Notes: a model not told the origin generated them from the letters alone. DNA of 64,000 bases from Mytilus edulis (GCF_963676685.1 NC_092345.1:26435585-26499584), one strand, 5' to 3'. Positions 1 through 12,360 are shown, counted from the first letter of the stretch. Numbers and translations are program-made.

Positions 1-719
1 GCACCTGCACGATCTGTTCGTGAAATGTCATAAATATTCACCTATTTTGGTATATATTTCAAAGCTGGATGGCTTTAGGCGCGATAAAACCCCGCTCGCA
101 TCTCTTACTTTGTTTTATTAGTATTATGTATTTCTGAACATATACATTTTAACTAATTTTCTTCATTTTCTTCGAAAGTAAAAAAAAGTTCGTCTGTTTA
201 TTTATCATTCTACATTAGACATTTATGGCATATACAGTAAAAATGATATTTTAGGATCCGCACTTTACATACACTGATATTGTAACTTTTTCAATATTAG
301 TTTAAACTCAAAATATTGATGTAAAGTAAAAGTATCTGTATATTAAGAACTTTTGTAATCTAAAAATCCGTAACATATTGGCAAAAACATTTATGGTTGT
401 CTATCAGTTTTCATGAAAACTAATTTTAAAATGTTGTTTAGTAATGCAACTATATTTTTAGAAAAATATGAATCAAATGTAATGATTTTCATGCATTTTA
501 CGTCATCATGAATTTGTAATCTATTTTAAAGTGATACAATTAGTTTACTACGTGGTTAAATGTTGCCAGAAATATTTAAAAGTAGGCTTCGTCATGCAAA
601 CGAACTAACGTATTTTGACTTTGTTAAAGTAGGAAAGCATTCAAGGGCCATATTTTTTTTTCGAAATGTGTCGACTTTTATCTTGAAATTATCAACTTAA
701 AGGGAAATCACATTATTGT
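1..719. other. AT-rich stretch, no gene seen
   Basis: No open frame of note, no recognisable repeat terminus and no RNA gene were seen. The DNA is AT-rich until a CpG-rich patch begins near 725. Confidence 0.5.
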
Positions 720-724
720 TTATA

Positions 725-814
725 CGCATCGCTCTCGGCGCCGCTATATAGTGTCGTGGCCGTATTATGACGTCGCCGTTTTCGATTCCGTCGCAGTGGT
801 TGCTAATTTCTAAA
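725..814 (+). promoter_or_regulatory. CpG-rich promoter-like patch
   Basis: This short patch is much richer in CG dinucleotides than its surroundings. It contains a TATA-like CTATATAG near 745 and a CRE-like TGACGTC near 769. It runs into AAAATGGCGGC at 812-822, which resembles the YY1-type motif often found at metazoan start sites. It could be the promoter of a host gene or of a mobile element. No transcript evidence is available. Confidence 0.3.
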
Positions 815-946
815 ATGGCGGCCCGCTCGAAGGGACGTTTCACTAAAGCAGAAGAAAGCAAACCACGTTTTGATTTAAGTGCAACAATGAAAATGCTACT
901 TGAAATGGACACAATCACAATGTATGGCAACAAAAATAGCCGATAG
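815..946 (+). CDS. Candidate 43-aa ORF or first coding exon
   Basis: An ATG in a good context (AAAATGGCG) opens a 43-codon frame rich in Lys, Arg and Ser, starting MAARSKGRFTK and ending at TAG 944-946. It follows directly on the CpG-rich patch. I do not recognise it. Basic N-termini of this sort occur on first exons of both host genes and DNA transposons in bivalves, so a splice donor before the stop is possible, but I cannot identify a convincing one. It is reported because the CpG content and start context are unusual here. Confidence 0.25.
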   Translation: MAARSKGRFTKAEESKPRFDLSATMKMLLEMDTITMYGNKNSR

Positions 947-1003
947 TGGTCTTGATATGGTCTTGATATGAATTACCGTCCGCTCAACTCATTTTTGTAC
1001 AAA

Positions 1004-1365
1004 CAAAAAAAAAACCTTTAAGTTTACTGTAAAGTTTATATAATTTCAAATAAAATATTTATTGATCTCGCAGATTTCTTAGTTGTATGAAAAAATATTG
1101 TAAACAAAAGAGATATTAAAATTTTTTGTCGATCAGTTCAATATAATCAACACGTAAATTGGCGAATATGAAATCCGGTCAATTTTTTTTGTAGAAAAAC
1201 AATTTGTTTTACTATAAAGTTTAAATTTTCATATAAGATAACTATTAATCTCGCAGATTTCTTAGTGGTATGAAAAAGTATTGTAAATCAAAAGAGATAT
1301 TAACACTTTTTGTCGATCAGTTCAATATACGTAAATCGTACATAGAGTGAAATCCGTCCGGCCAA
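1004..1365. repeat. Two-copy degenerate tandem repeat, period about 183 bp
   Basis: Two adjacent diverged copies are marked by ATCTCGCAGATTTCTTAG at 1065 and again at 1248, and by TTTTTGTCGATCAGTTCAATAT in each. A worn partial third copy may follow to about 1440. No coding content is seen. Confidence 0.7.
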
Positions 1366-3389
1366 TTTTTTTTGCTCAAACATATTTTTCAAACTGTTTT
1401 TGTTAGATTTTCATAAAAAATAGTCTTGTATCTCTAAGGTATTCAAATATTAAAATAATCTATCAAATAACAAGAAAGTTCCGGTGAATATCCTGTCACA
1501 ATTCGGGCGATCGTCCTGTTATTAGTGTAACCCAGCTGTTGGCAGCGTATCGTTGCGATGCGGTATGTGGGATTCAGCGTATATTTTCCGGAAAAAAATA
1601 ACAATATATTATTACCAAGAGAAAAAGCATGTAAGCGTACAGCTTCCAGAACTTGTAGTTTTCTGTCCAGCATAGGGACGTAAACAAGAACAAGGAGTTT
1701 CTGTCGACTTTAAGTTTTCCCATATCACATGAAACGTCATTACTATATAGTCTTCTGTACTACATGTATAAACAATTCATCAAAACTTAATTTCACATTT
1801 GTATTTATCCGGTTCAGCCTGTCGGGTTAAACAAAGCAGGGTCAAAATTCATAAGTCAATATGTTCTAGGTCTGAATATGTATTTAACTTGCCACTGGCC
1901 GTTGATTTGTGAAGTGTTTGAAATTTTATTTATTTCATATGTGACGACAGAAATTATCAAAGTGTCATCCATCTTTCCTAAAATATTCCTTACGTCTCCT
2001 TTTCCCTCTTTTTTTTACTTTATCTTTTGGGGAGGTGGAGCACAAATACATGAACACGAGTGATTTCTATAGTAATCATATATTTGTTGAAATATCAAAC
2101 GTTATTTAAGAATAACGCCATTTAAAAATCACTGTAAGAAGCATACAAAATTTACATCGGTTGCTTGCTGTGGAAATCAATGAAAATTTAGCACGTATTA
2201 TAAAATAAATCATATTCAATCTTTCTTTAATGCTTTGTAAAGGATTACATAATTTAAGCCCCCCAAAAAATATATTTTGTTGTATTTCTTCAAACTGTAG
2301 CTACATGCAGTAATATATACGACCAGCAGATTAAAACATCCGACCGCTAGACGTCATAGCAATATGGGAATATCAAACACTATGCCTAGTTATTTTGGTC
2401 CTATTGATGACCACAACAACAAAAGTTCCACACTGTATATTTGGCTTTACAAGTCACCGACAAAAGAAATATTTAACACACAAATACATGTATTTATGTA
2501 GAGTAACATATCTTTCAGAGTGCTAACTGTAACCATCACACCAGGGTCCGTCTTGTAAAAGAGTATTCAACTCATATAGAAAAATGTTTTTGTGCTGAAT
2601 TCCGTGTAATATTTGCCATACAACAAATGCAATTAAGAAATACTAAAGATGACTTCAACTTTGACAATTACTTTACAATAAAATGTTACTGTATCTATAT
2701 TTAACGATTCGATAGATTGATAAAAATATTAATGAATAATCAAAATACCTAAAAAAAAATGTTCAATCATAATATAGTTATCATATTCTAATTCAGCCCA
2801 AGCGTTGCATTGCAGAAATGCTGTTATGCCAGCAACGTCGTTCTATAACGTTAACAGAAAAGTTTATAGTTCCCGCCAAAATTCGACGATAAGATTATTT
2901 CCGTTTTAACGGATTTAAAACATCGGTGACCCCCCTTTTTTATTTATGCTTTTAAAATCTTCCCTGAAGCTGCAACTTATGCATAAGTTTGAAGGGAAAA
3001 ACATTAGTAGATTTTTTTTATTTCAAGAAAAATCTGTTATTAATAGCAATTAAAAATGGCGGGAAATGTCCAAAGGCCTCAAAAATAAGGAAACAGAGAC
3101 AATTAAATGTGTTTAAGGTACATATAACATTTGACTGTATTTGATATTCCAGTTTAAAATCGTTTTTCAATAATTTTGCCATTTTAAAGCAATTTAGAGC
3201 GCTATTTCTATATTTTGGTATAACGCGATTCTTTAAGTTTTGATGACGTCATATCTCGAAAACAACATCGGTGACCCCAAAATTTTTTCCGCCTAAAATA
3301 TCGTAATAAGTATGATCTGTTAACATGCAAAATTTCAATGAATTATCATTAGAAGTATAAATAGTGTTTCCAACTATTATCATCTTTTA
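1366..3389. other. Intergenic AT-rich DNA
   Basis: No gene is supported; the short open frames here have no recognisable features. The 13-mer CATCGGTGACCCC occurs at 2921 and at 3266 within similar AT-rich surroundings, suggesting an old internal duplication. Confidence 0.5.
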
Positions 3390-3394
3390 TGGTT

Positions 3395-3595
3395 GGAATT
3401 TCTACTTATGATCTTGGAATAATCAACTTTAATCTTGAAATCATCAACTTTAATCTCGGAATTTCCGACTTTCATGTTGGAATCATAAATTCAATATTGG
3501 AACTATCAACTTCAATCTTACTAGAATAATCAATTTTAAACCTGGAATTCCAACTTTATTCCTGAAATTATTAACGCTGATCATGGAGATGACTT
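3395..3595. repeat. Degenerate short tandem repeat, period about 24-25 bp
   Basis: About eight diverged units carry variants of 'ATCTTGGAATCATCAACTTTA' (for example near 3412, 3435, 3459 and 3483). Divergence between units is high, so the array is old. No coding content is seen. Confidence 0.6.
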
Positions 3596-3767
3596 ATGAT
3601 CATTTTCGCGGCTAAATGTTTTTGTAAAATGTTAAAGAAAAATAGACGTATATCTAAAGTGTAGCATAGCTTCACGTAGCCCAACTAATACTGATCTGTA
3701 AACAGGGGGAGTAACATCTATCAAAAGGTAAACGTGGAGATTTATCATCTGTGACACTACTTTTTAA

Positions 3768-4420
3768 AGGGTCACTAGCTGTCAAATTCATTTTCACCGA
3801 TTTTAATCAAATTCTCATATATGATTTATAACAATGTAAAACATTTATCCAAGCTATTAAAAGTCTAAAATAAGCAATAAACAGGGCACTGGTATTCAAA
3901 TACATAGCTTCGTTTCACGTGTATTTTAGTCTAGGCGCCATCTAATTAACATTCGAGTTGACCTTTAAAGTCATCCGATGACCATTTAAGCGATGTAAAC
4001 ATAAATATTGATATAAATAGATTAAGCAAACTCGTGCTGTTGGATTTTTCTAGGTCTATTTAATTTGATATTATAGATGAAAAATAAATGTTTATCATCG
4101 TTTTTACCTTATAGGAATGATTGTTTTGTGGATCGAATCAGTCAATCAAATGATTTACCTTTGTTTAACTTTCAAAGTTGACATTCTTTTTTCTTTAAAT
4201 AAATTTACACACACAATTCACGTGTTATCCATCTCAAGCTAAGGTGTTAAATTGAAGTTCACATGAAAACGGATTCAATGAGGTCGAAATATTCACTTGC
4301 AAGTAAATAATTCATAATCAATGTTTTTTTTAGTTTATTTTGACAAAATTGAACCATACTGGCTGCTTAAAGAGAATTATTATTTCACTACTTGCATTTC
4401 ATTAATGATTGAGCCAAGTA
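3768..4420 (+). repeat. Dispersed repeat, copy 1 (pair of 7058-7645)
   Basis: It begins AAAGGGTCACTAGCTGTCAAA and is recognisably the same element, in the same orientation, as 7058-7645. Shared landmarks are the 'TGGATTTTTCTAGGTCT' region, GAATCAGTCAATCAAATGAT and ACTTGCAAGTAAATAATTC. The two differ by many substitutions and small indels. No terminal inverted repeats or ORF were identified, so the class is unknown; a non-autonomous DNA element is one possibility. Confidence 0.75.
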
Positions 4421-4984
4421 TAAACTATTCTTTCCGCAGTCTACTGATAAAATTGAGTAAATATCATTTGCAACGATCATGTACATTTACAAAAGTTTCG
4501 AATCAACATCCGGTAATGCAAGTAGAATTGAAATTTTCTAAATAAATAGCAATTACATATAAAGATATTTCTGGTCTGAGATTCATACAATTCACAAAAT
4601 GAAATTTTATTTATCGAATTAAAAAATTCTTGCCAAAAGTAAATATTTTGCTTTTATCAGTACCGAATTTCTGGATTTTAAATACACGGAAACATCTCTA
4701 AACAATTAAAACAGAAAAAGCGAAATTGAAAATAACAAACTCATAAATAAATTAAATTTAACCATACACTTATAGTCTTGTTTGCTTTACACTTTTTTTT
4801 TATTAATGTTTATTCTTTTTTTCAGGTTACAATAAAGGCTAAGCCTCTTTAGATACACTTGGACAAGAAAACATCGAGAAGTGACGTCCACATTCAATGA
4901 TAATTTCAAATAAAATCTTTAAGACAGAAATGTTGGTCTAGGCACGTTTAATTGTTATTTGCTGTCTCTGTATGGTTTGAAAGA

Positions 4985-5195
4985 TACCAGGATCATAATT
5001 TAATACGCCAGACAGGCGTTTCGTCTACATAAGACTCATCAGTGACGCTCAGATCAAAATAGTTAAAAATCCAAACAAGTACAAAGTTGAAGAGCATTGA
5101 AGGGCCAAAATTCCAAAAAGTTGTGCCATATACGGCCAAGGTAACCTATTCCTTGGATAAGAAAATCCTTAATTTTTCAAAAAATTCAAAGATTT
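4985..5195 (-). mobile_element. Solo retrozyme-type repeat, truncated
   Basis: This is a single partial copy of the roughly 355-bp unit that forms the arrays at 35.3 and 62.0 kb. It starts at ACCAGGAT and ends within the AAAATTC stretch of the unit. It includes the hammerhead block at 5004-5049. The label gives the strand of the ribozyme. Confidence 0.8.
5004..5049 (-). ncRNA. Hammerhead ribozyme motif (family 1, solo)
   Basis: Read on the - strand the order is stem I, CUGAUGAG, stem II (GUCU/AGAC), CGAAAC, stem III, then GUC followed by UGGCGU. Core residues are all present. Stem III is weakened relative to the arrays (ACGCCUGU in place of ACGCGCGU), so activity is doubtful. Confidence 0.75.
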
Positions 5196-5459
5196 AAAAA
5201 ACCAACTACAAATGTTATCCTGTCAGGCCAATGTACCACAGAAATACACTTTGTTTGATATGTGTTAAAGGATACGTCTTTATGTAAAGTACATGATACA
5301 TCATACTCACAAAACAAGGAACTAGAAAGCTCTATGACAACACGAACCCCTCTCGACCAGTGGCAATGCAATATACCAAGTTATAAGTCTATATAGTAAA
5401 TCGAACTGATACCATTATTTATTTATCATCAACATCCGACTTCCGTGTTTAAAAAAAAA

Positions 5460-5690
5460 ACACGATACAAAAAATGGAAAATTACAAAATCACCGTATTC
5501 CGAGGATTTTAACCGGAAGTCCCTAATAAAATGGCAACACCAAAAGCTCATACACATCAAACTAATGAATAACTACTGCTTATTCCTTACTTGGTACAAG
5601 CATTTTCCCATGTAGAAAATGGTGGATCAAACCTGGCTTTATAGCTAGCCAATCTCTCACTTGTATGAAAAGCACTGACATGATTGCTGA
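5460..5690 (+). repeat. Dispersed SINE-like repeat, family 'GGTGGATCAAACCTGG'
   Basis: The same sequence recurs at 42690-42905, 45500-45660, 48055-48290 and 50225-50375 (+), and in reverse at 24060-24185 and 37880-37990. Shared landmarks are AAAAGCTCA, CACATCAAAC, ACTTGGTACA and the 'GGTGGATCAAACCTGG' block. It is non-coding; the class is not determined. Confidence 0.75.
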
Positions 5691-6164
5691 TTTTGAACAT
5701 ACAATGTACAAGCAACAGGTAAAAACTATAGTCCTCCATAGATTACAATTCCCTTTTTAATTACAATCAGTGTACCTCTCAGTGTTTAGCTCCCCGTGTT
5801 TTTTTTTACACATTTCGTTGTACAAACTTTCGAACTCTATTATTTAAACTATATGGTTATGCAAATACTATACAAATCATCGACATCACATTTGTGCAGT
5901 TTGATTTTGTAACAAGAAGTGGATATTCAATTGTGAACTGATATGTTTCTTTACCTGTCGACCTGTTATTGTATTGAAAGGTTTTTTAATATATAAAAAC
6001 TTACTTGGATAATAAAGTTAGTCTCAACTTCATTAATTTTACATATGGATATATTGAACTTGTCTTGTAATTTAATCACCCATATTTGACCAAGTTTGGA
6101 CATGTGATTCATACCAGTGAAATTGAAAATTAAGTGAATAAAGTTCAATAGCAGTATACGTGTG

Positions 6165-6410
6165 TTAAAATCATTAATCGATAGAAAGAAAACAAATCCG
6201 GTTTACAAATTAAAACGTAGGGAAACAAATAAGTTATAAGGGGAAAACACAGGAACATCAGGAACCAAAAAACAATCGCAAACATACATAGAAATGAACT
6301 CTTTGATAGCAACTGCCATATTCTTGACTTGGTATAGGACATTTTAAGAAAAAAATGGTGGGTGAACCTGGTTATAAGACAATGTTAAAACAAAAATCGC
6401 TTAAATGACA
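6165..6410 (-). repeat. Dispersed repeat fragment (reverse copy)
   Basis: It contains ATCGATAGAAAGAAAAC and ACAAATCCGG, matching 45115-45190, and ends in a copy of the GGTGGGTGAACCTGG block. In reverse complement it resembles the 3' part of the repeat at 18370-18800, which follows the Penelope-like reverse transcriptase. The open frames on the - strand here are incidental. Confidence 0.55.
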
Positions 6411-7057
6411 ACACTACGTAACAGAAATACAGTACACACACTCATCACATAGTATATACCAAATATTACAAATAATAATAGTCGATAAAACATGCAAACC
6501 GCAGACTTGCAACACACATCTGCCATCAAAGACAGACACCACAGAACATCATAAACAGTGGCGCAATGACGTAACGAAACATGTAATCTCGATCTTTATA
6601 TACATTCATTTTCACAATACCAGTCCAAACAATTATCATGACAATGATGGTATTGAAAGACAATTTGATGATTATTTGGCATACAAACGATCAGATATAA
6701 CACATTATTCAACCAAAACCATAACAGTAACATCAAAAATAAAAATAAAATCACATAAATGTTGGATATTCAAAATAGCGAGACACATCGTTTAGCAATT
6801 CAAATTCACACTCGCTATAACAGTCATAATCAGGAAGTAATATAATTGTACTTGGTCTTCGCTTTACCATATTATCTCTCATAATTGATTCAAAATGAAT
6901 ACATTTCAAATATGGAAAATAGCTTCGATTATCAAACTTATATTCTTCTAATAGTCCAAGTTTGTTAGTCAGAGTTTGCTGCAGTCCGATTTTCGGACGC
7001 GGAATATATCATAGTCCGAGTTTGTTATGAACCGATATATCAGAGAGTCGTGGGTTT

Positions 7058-7645
7058 TAAAGGGACACTAGCTGTCAAACTCATTTTAATAGATTTGATT
7101 CAAAAATTCTTATATTAGAATTTTAACAATTTACGCGGCAAGAGTCGATAATATGTAGCTTCGTTTCGTGTGTATTTAAATCTTGACGCCATCTACTCTT
7201 CTATCGACTTTACCTCCGAAGACCTCCGATGGCCATATAAGCGACATTAACATAACTATAGATATAGGTTGAAAGCAAACTCGTGACATTGGATTTTTCA
7301 AGGTCTGTTTAATTTCATATCATCGATAAAAATAATTTTTTATTGTGTATCGATGTGTATCGAATCAGTCAATCAAATGATTTACCTCTGTTTTATTTTG
7401 AATGTTGACATTCTTTTCCTTTAAATAAACGAACACGCCCAATTCATGCATTATCGATCTCTAGCTAAGGGGATAGATTGAAATTCACATGTATATGGAT
7501 TCAATGACGTCAAATTATTGACTTGCAAGTAAATAATTCCTCAATAATGTTTGTTAGCTTAATTTGACAAAAATGAACCATAGTGGCGACTAAATGCGAA
7601 TTATTATTTCACTATTTCGCTTTCATTAATGATTGAAAAAATACC
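7058..7645 (+). repeat. Dispersed repeat, copy 2 (pair of 3768-4420)
   Basis: This is a diverged direct copy of the element at 3768-4420, beginning AAAGGGACACTAGCTGTCAAA. The similarity may extend rightwards to about 8250, but I could not match that part to copy 1. Confidence 0.75.
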
Positions 7646-9534
7646 AATCATACTTTAAACTTTTCATATATCTCTTACATTTCTTAGCTAGTGCCTCTTC
7701 AAGTAGAAAAAACGCGCGTCACTTATGAGTCCTATGTTAAAAAAAAAAACGCACGCCTAGCTTCCCAATTATTTAGTTCGGTATCGTGTGTGTGCTTTTT
7801 CATGCAAGTAGCATACAATATTGAATTGTTAAAGTCATATGAAACGAGTGAGTGGTGAAAAATAATGTTTTTCCAATTCTTGAACCAATGCATGTATACA
7901 TCATAAACTTAGTCCTCTGTGCACGATTTTATTATTTTTTACTCAAATATAAGTTATAATCGTCAATTTTTTTTCGCTTTGTCTGTTATGATTGAACAAA
8001 TATGGCTGCTCATTAAATGTCGTGTTTTGAAGCCGAAGTTTACCGATTGTCACCTTATAGTAAACAAATAATAAAAAGCATGGGTATTGAGCACGTGTTT
8101 AACATGTACAATCAGATAATTGTTTATTTTAATGACAGATCCATGCGTATTGCGATCACCGGATTTTTACGAGGAGGGTTACGCTCAGGTCACTATGCAT
8201 ACGGAAAATATTTCGGCGAATTGCTTCCTGCTGGAAACAAGCAATTAAAAATAAGTAAACTTCTTCTAAATGTGAACAAATTAAAGAATTTTCCTCAGAA
8301 AAAGTATATGTACATAAGTTGTATAATGAAAACTATCCATTTAGATAGAAAAAAACATATGCATCATTTTTTTTAAATTTGAGGTTTCTTATGACTTTAA
8401 AATACAAAAAATAACCGAATATCAGCATCTATCTTTGCCTTTGTAACTCTTCAACCAACACCGAAACATGTTATACAATCTCCTTGAAAAAATACGAACT
8501 TATCAGTTTTCGTTACTTACATCTTTTATGTATCATATTCAGATATTTACATGAATTGTCTGGGCTAATTGTAATAAAAATTAAAGGCACGTGTTCCCAT
8601 TAGCTCTATGTGGTAACACAGGGCAAAATTGAGCATTCAAAATTTACGTTGCTTTAACAGATCAAAGACGTTCAAAATTGAAGTTAAACTTGTCATTTAT
8701 ACATTAAGAAATCAACTTTTAAATCCTGTAATCTCTTAATGCTAGTGGTCAAGTGCGACTGGCTGTATGTCTCGTAATGTTTCTACCATTGATATTACAA
8801 TATATAGTTTACGTAAAGCAGTATATATGCTACAAAGTAGAAATAAAATTCATACTCTGTAACTATTAAATAACAAACAAAAAATTACAACTTTGTTCAT
8901 TCTTATCAGTACCAACATTACGTCTCATTTCAGAACAAAAACAGAACAAAAACTATTCAAACAACATATTTGTTAAAAAAAAATGTCCCCCAAAAAATAA
9001 AAAAAGATTCAGCCTAAACAAACTGGATAAGTCACCTGGATTTGAGACATTCAGATATTTTGCATTGAAAAAGGGCTGAGAAGACAAGGGTTACGTCTCT
9101 AAAATCTATTAACTCTTCGTTTAATCGACATAATATTTCTTGTTTAGTAAAGTGGAAGATTCAAAAGAGCTACTGAATTATTGTGTATTTTTGAATTCAG
9201 CATAATAATAAAAAACCGATGTACATGTCTTGTATTGATAAGATATTTGTTGAAAATGGGTTTTAATATGTAGTGCTTTTCCGTGCAGGTAAGTAATGTT
9301 GTCAGTAAATGCAATTTTATGAAAAAAATAATAGCATTTATTGTCTATTATATAATGTATAAAGGGCTTTTTAAATTCTAAAAACGGGTAAAGCATACTT
9401 AACTTTCTCATTTGCCACAATGAAGTTTGTTTTGCAGCATCTGCTGTACTACATATAATCATATTATAAAAATATGGATTAATATATATAAATAATAAAT
9501 TAAACTGTGAAGAAAACATCAAATCTTTTTTTTT
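7646..9534. other. Intergenic DNA, no supported gene
   Basis: A 119-codon frame at 8017-8376 (+) has no recognisable motif, and its C-terminal third is low-complexity Lys/Leu/Asn. Nothing else was seen beyond AT-rich DNA. Confidence 0.5.
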
Positions 9535-9920
9535 TAATATTACTCATCGAAAAATTCAAGATGACACATTTCATTAAGTGAAGAAAAGATAACCCCGTCA
9601 ACAAATAAAGTAAACAATGACAGATCTGGTTAATCAGTTATTGAATTTATAAGTGTTCAAGGGGTTTTCCAGACGTTAATTGAAAAATTACATTTATCAG
9701 ACACATGTACCGATCAAAATAATTTTTTAATATTACTCATTGAAAAATTCAAGATGACACATTTCATTAAGTGAAGAAAAGATAACCCCGTCAACAAATA
9801 AAGTAAACAATGACAGATCTGGTTAATCAGTTATTGAATTTTGAAGTGTTCAAGGGGTTTTCCAGACGTTAATTGAAAAATTACATTTATCAGACACATT
9901 TAACGATCAAAATAATTTTT
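9535..9920. repeat. 193-bp perfect-phase tandem duplication
   Basis: Unit 1 is 9535-9727 and unit 2 is 9728-9920. They differ at only a handful of positions (for example ATCGAAAAA/ATTGAAAAA, TTTATAAG/TTTTGAAG, GTACCG/TTAACG). The near-identity indicates a recent local duplication. No ORF is shared by the units. Confidence 0.9.
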
Positions 9921-10394
9921 AACAGAACCTTGGCAGCCTAGAAAAAAAATACGTTTAATCTCTTTGGCTGAAGAAAGAAAAAAAAATCAAGGAATAACTT
10001 AAAACGGGACACCACGCAACTGTAATTCCAAAACAAAGAAGACATGCTTAACAGAGAAATCCGCAAGACATTTTTTATCCGATTCAGTATCCGAAAATAC
10101 AAATTATAGTCATCCAACAACTTCTAGATCTGTTTTGTCTCATTCCCACTCTTTATACACTGGCAAAAAAAAATCCTTTTGAACAAAAGTTTCAAAGCAT
10201 AGCTTATTTATATTTGAAGCATCCATCTGTAGTTACAGGTCGATTATATAAACATTTGGCATATTTTTTTCTCACTAGTCACGCAATTTAATGCCGCAAT
10301 GTCACTCCCGTTTTCTTTTCATGAATGTCACCTACCGATTTGGACTTATTACCGGGTTTGTACGAACATGAGCAACACGACAGTTGTCACATAG

Positions 10395-10600
10395 GATCCG
10401 CGTACCCTTTAGGAGAATTTGAGATTACCCCAGTTTTTGCGTGGTTCATGTTGCGTAGTTTTTAGATTTCTGTGTTGTGTTTTGTGTACTATTATTGTTT
10501 GTCTGTTTGACTTTTTCGTTATATCCATGGCGTTTTCAGTTTATTTTCGATGTGTGCGTTTGAATGTCCTTCTGGTATCTTTGGCCCCTATTTTAAAAGA
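10395..10600 (-). repeat. Dispersed repeat, family 'AGAGGGACAGTCAAAC' (reverse)
   Basis: This is a reverse copy of the repeat best seen at 46697-46925 (+) and 55010-55150 (+). Shared landmarks are the CCATGG core, the run of CAGACAAACA and the GGAGCACC/GGTGCTCC region. The 69-codon frame at 10419 is a by-product of the repeat. Confidence 0.7.
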
Positions 10601-10757
10601 TGATACTTCAAATTTGTTTATATCTTAAATACTAGAAAGATGATATAAAAGAAATCCACAAAGAGACAAGACGGTCTTGATAATATTTTCATTACTCTCC
10701 AAGCTTTGTCTAGTTTTGTTCATTTTCTAATGAATCTTTATTATTTCAATTTTTTTG

Positions 10758-11295
10758 GAGTAGATCCGGTAAGGGCCAATTTTGGCCTCAAATTTCAGGT
10801 TCACCTGAAGAAAGATTTTTGACACTTTTAAAACACTTAAGTGTCTATTTCAGTTGATTCAATTAGTTTATTTAAAAGATTTTTACTGATTCAAGTTTAA
10901 ATATCAACAATCGATCAAATATGCCAAAAAAAATGTCACTTTTCAGATGGTATTTGTCAAAAATGAAAGTGGCTGCATCCGTGTTCATCCTCAACCTTTA
11001 TATATGTTATGTAATATCATCAAATACAACTTATATTTCAATATTAGGAATGAACACATATGCGGCCACTTTCATTTAAGACGGAAACTGTCTAAAATTT
11101 AACTAAAATACTAAAATTGTGAAGATTTCAATAATTTAACAGGACTTAATGATGCTAGTTCCCGATATGTGGGTATTGTATTGTCACATTTATGTAGCAT
11201 TTTACTTTCCAATAAATAATTAAAGTTTATCATTTTAACAGTTTTGTAAAACTGCTATATTTTGGGGCCAAAAAGGGGTGTGACTGGATCTACTC
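10758..11295. mobile_element. Palindromic MITE-like element, 538 bp
   Basis: The left terminus GAGTAGATCCGGT (10758) is matched by its reverse complement GGATCTACTC at 11286-11295, and the similarity continues inward (GGGCCAATTTTGGCC against GGGGCCAAAAAGG). A second, internal inverted pair lies near 10967-10989 and 11050-11078 (AAATGAAAGTGGC against GCCACTTTCATTT). Most of the element could therefore fold into a long hairpin. There is no transposase. I could not define a target duplication because the left flank is a run of T. Confidence 0.75.
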
Positions 11296-11934
11296 TTTTC
11301 ATTTATTCTAGCACTCTTTGCTATTTTACGTGTGAGTAAGGTTACAATAAAAATTATTCTGATTCTAGTACGGTAACTCATGTAACTGTAGCATTGCAAT
11401 TGTAATATTATATCCAAACGCAGCTTATCAATTTGAAGATGGTTTTGGGCGTACTGGTACTGTGGGATTTTGGATGAAAGAAAATACGGGTTATAAGCCA
11501 ATTTGGAAACATCACAAAGACAAAGAAATTAACAAGACGAGAGAGATCGATACACGATCTTCAACAATAGAAAAGTTGATCCTCAATATGTCGTCCTTTA
11601 AATCCCCATTAATATACAACTACGATTGTCTTATGATTGCCAATGAACTAGCTATGTAATGGGATCAAATGAAACGGATGTGAACAATGATAGGTTCTCG
11701 TACGGCATTCAGAAATGAGAAAACGTTATACAATATAGTCAGCTTTAAAAGTCTTTTACTTGAACAATGTGAATCAATTGACACGAGAAAACGGAGATGA
11801 ATACAACTTGTAACATTTTAAATCGCCTTGAGATTGTTTAATTTTAGGAAGCTTAACATGACCTTATATATTTAGCGTTATTTAAACAACATTACATGTA
11901 GAAAGACAATTTGTTACACAGATTCATTACAGAA
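11296..11934. other. Intergenic DNA
   Basis: No gene is supported. Two short open frames in this interval have no recognisable features. Confidence 0.45.
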
Positions 11935-12360
11935 AGATGTAGATGTAAGGAGATGTGGTATGAGTGCCAATGAAGCAACTCTTTATCCATGTCACAATTA
12001 GTAAAAAAAAAATACTAAAAAAGTGCGGACTTCAACACGGAGTTTTGGCTAACATAGAACAGCAAAATATTAAGGGCCCCAAATAACTAGTGTAAAACCA
12101 TTCGAACTGAAAAACCAACAGTCTAATCTATATGAAAAACAGGAAATATTAAAATGCCTATACGAGAAAGTAATATAGATGTGTTATTGTAACTGATAAG
12201 AACAGATATAACAGAATAGAGGACGGAAACGGAGAAAGTGTCAAAGACACAAAAACTTGACAAGAAGGCTGATGCAGCCATAGGCCATCAATGGGTCTTC
12301 AAAGCAGTCAGAACATCTCGTAACTGTCGTTACCGCCAGCAGGCTCCAGCTTATTCCCAA
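11935..12360 (+). repeat. Diverged dispersed repeat, family 'GATGTGGTATGA'
   Basis: It begins GGAGATGTGGTATGAGTGCC and matches, with many changes, the better copy at 31555-31890. The right part (GAAACGGAGAAAGTGTCAAA) matches a related family at 24865-25165 and 60350-60410. Confidence 0.6.

Noticed and set aside
697-933. 78-codon frame on the - strand
   Set aside because: It is the antisense of the CpG-rich patch and of the better-placed + strand frame at 815.
8017-8376. 119-codon ORF
   Set aside because: No recognisable motif; the second half is low complexity; no splice or promoter context. It is left as unsupported.
10419-10628. 69-codon Cys/Phe-rich frame resembling a small secreted protein
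   Set aside because: It is a translation of the reverse 'AGAGGGACAGTCAAAC' repeat; the same frame type appears in other copies (46675, 54973).
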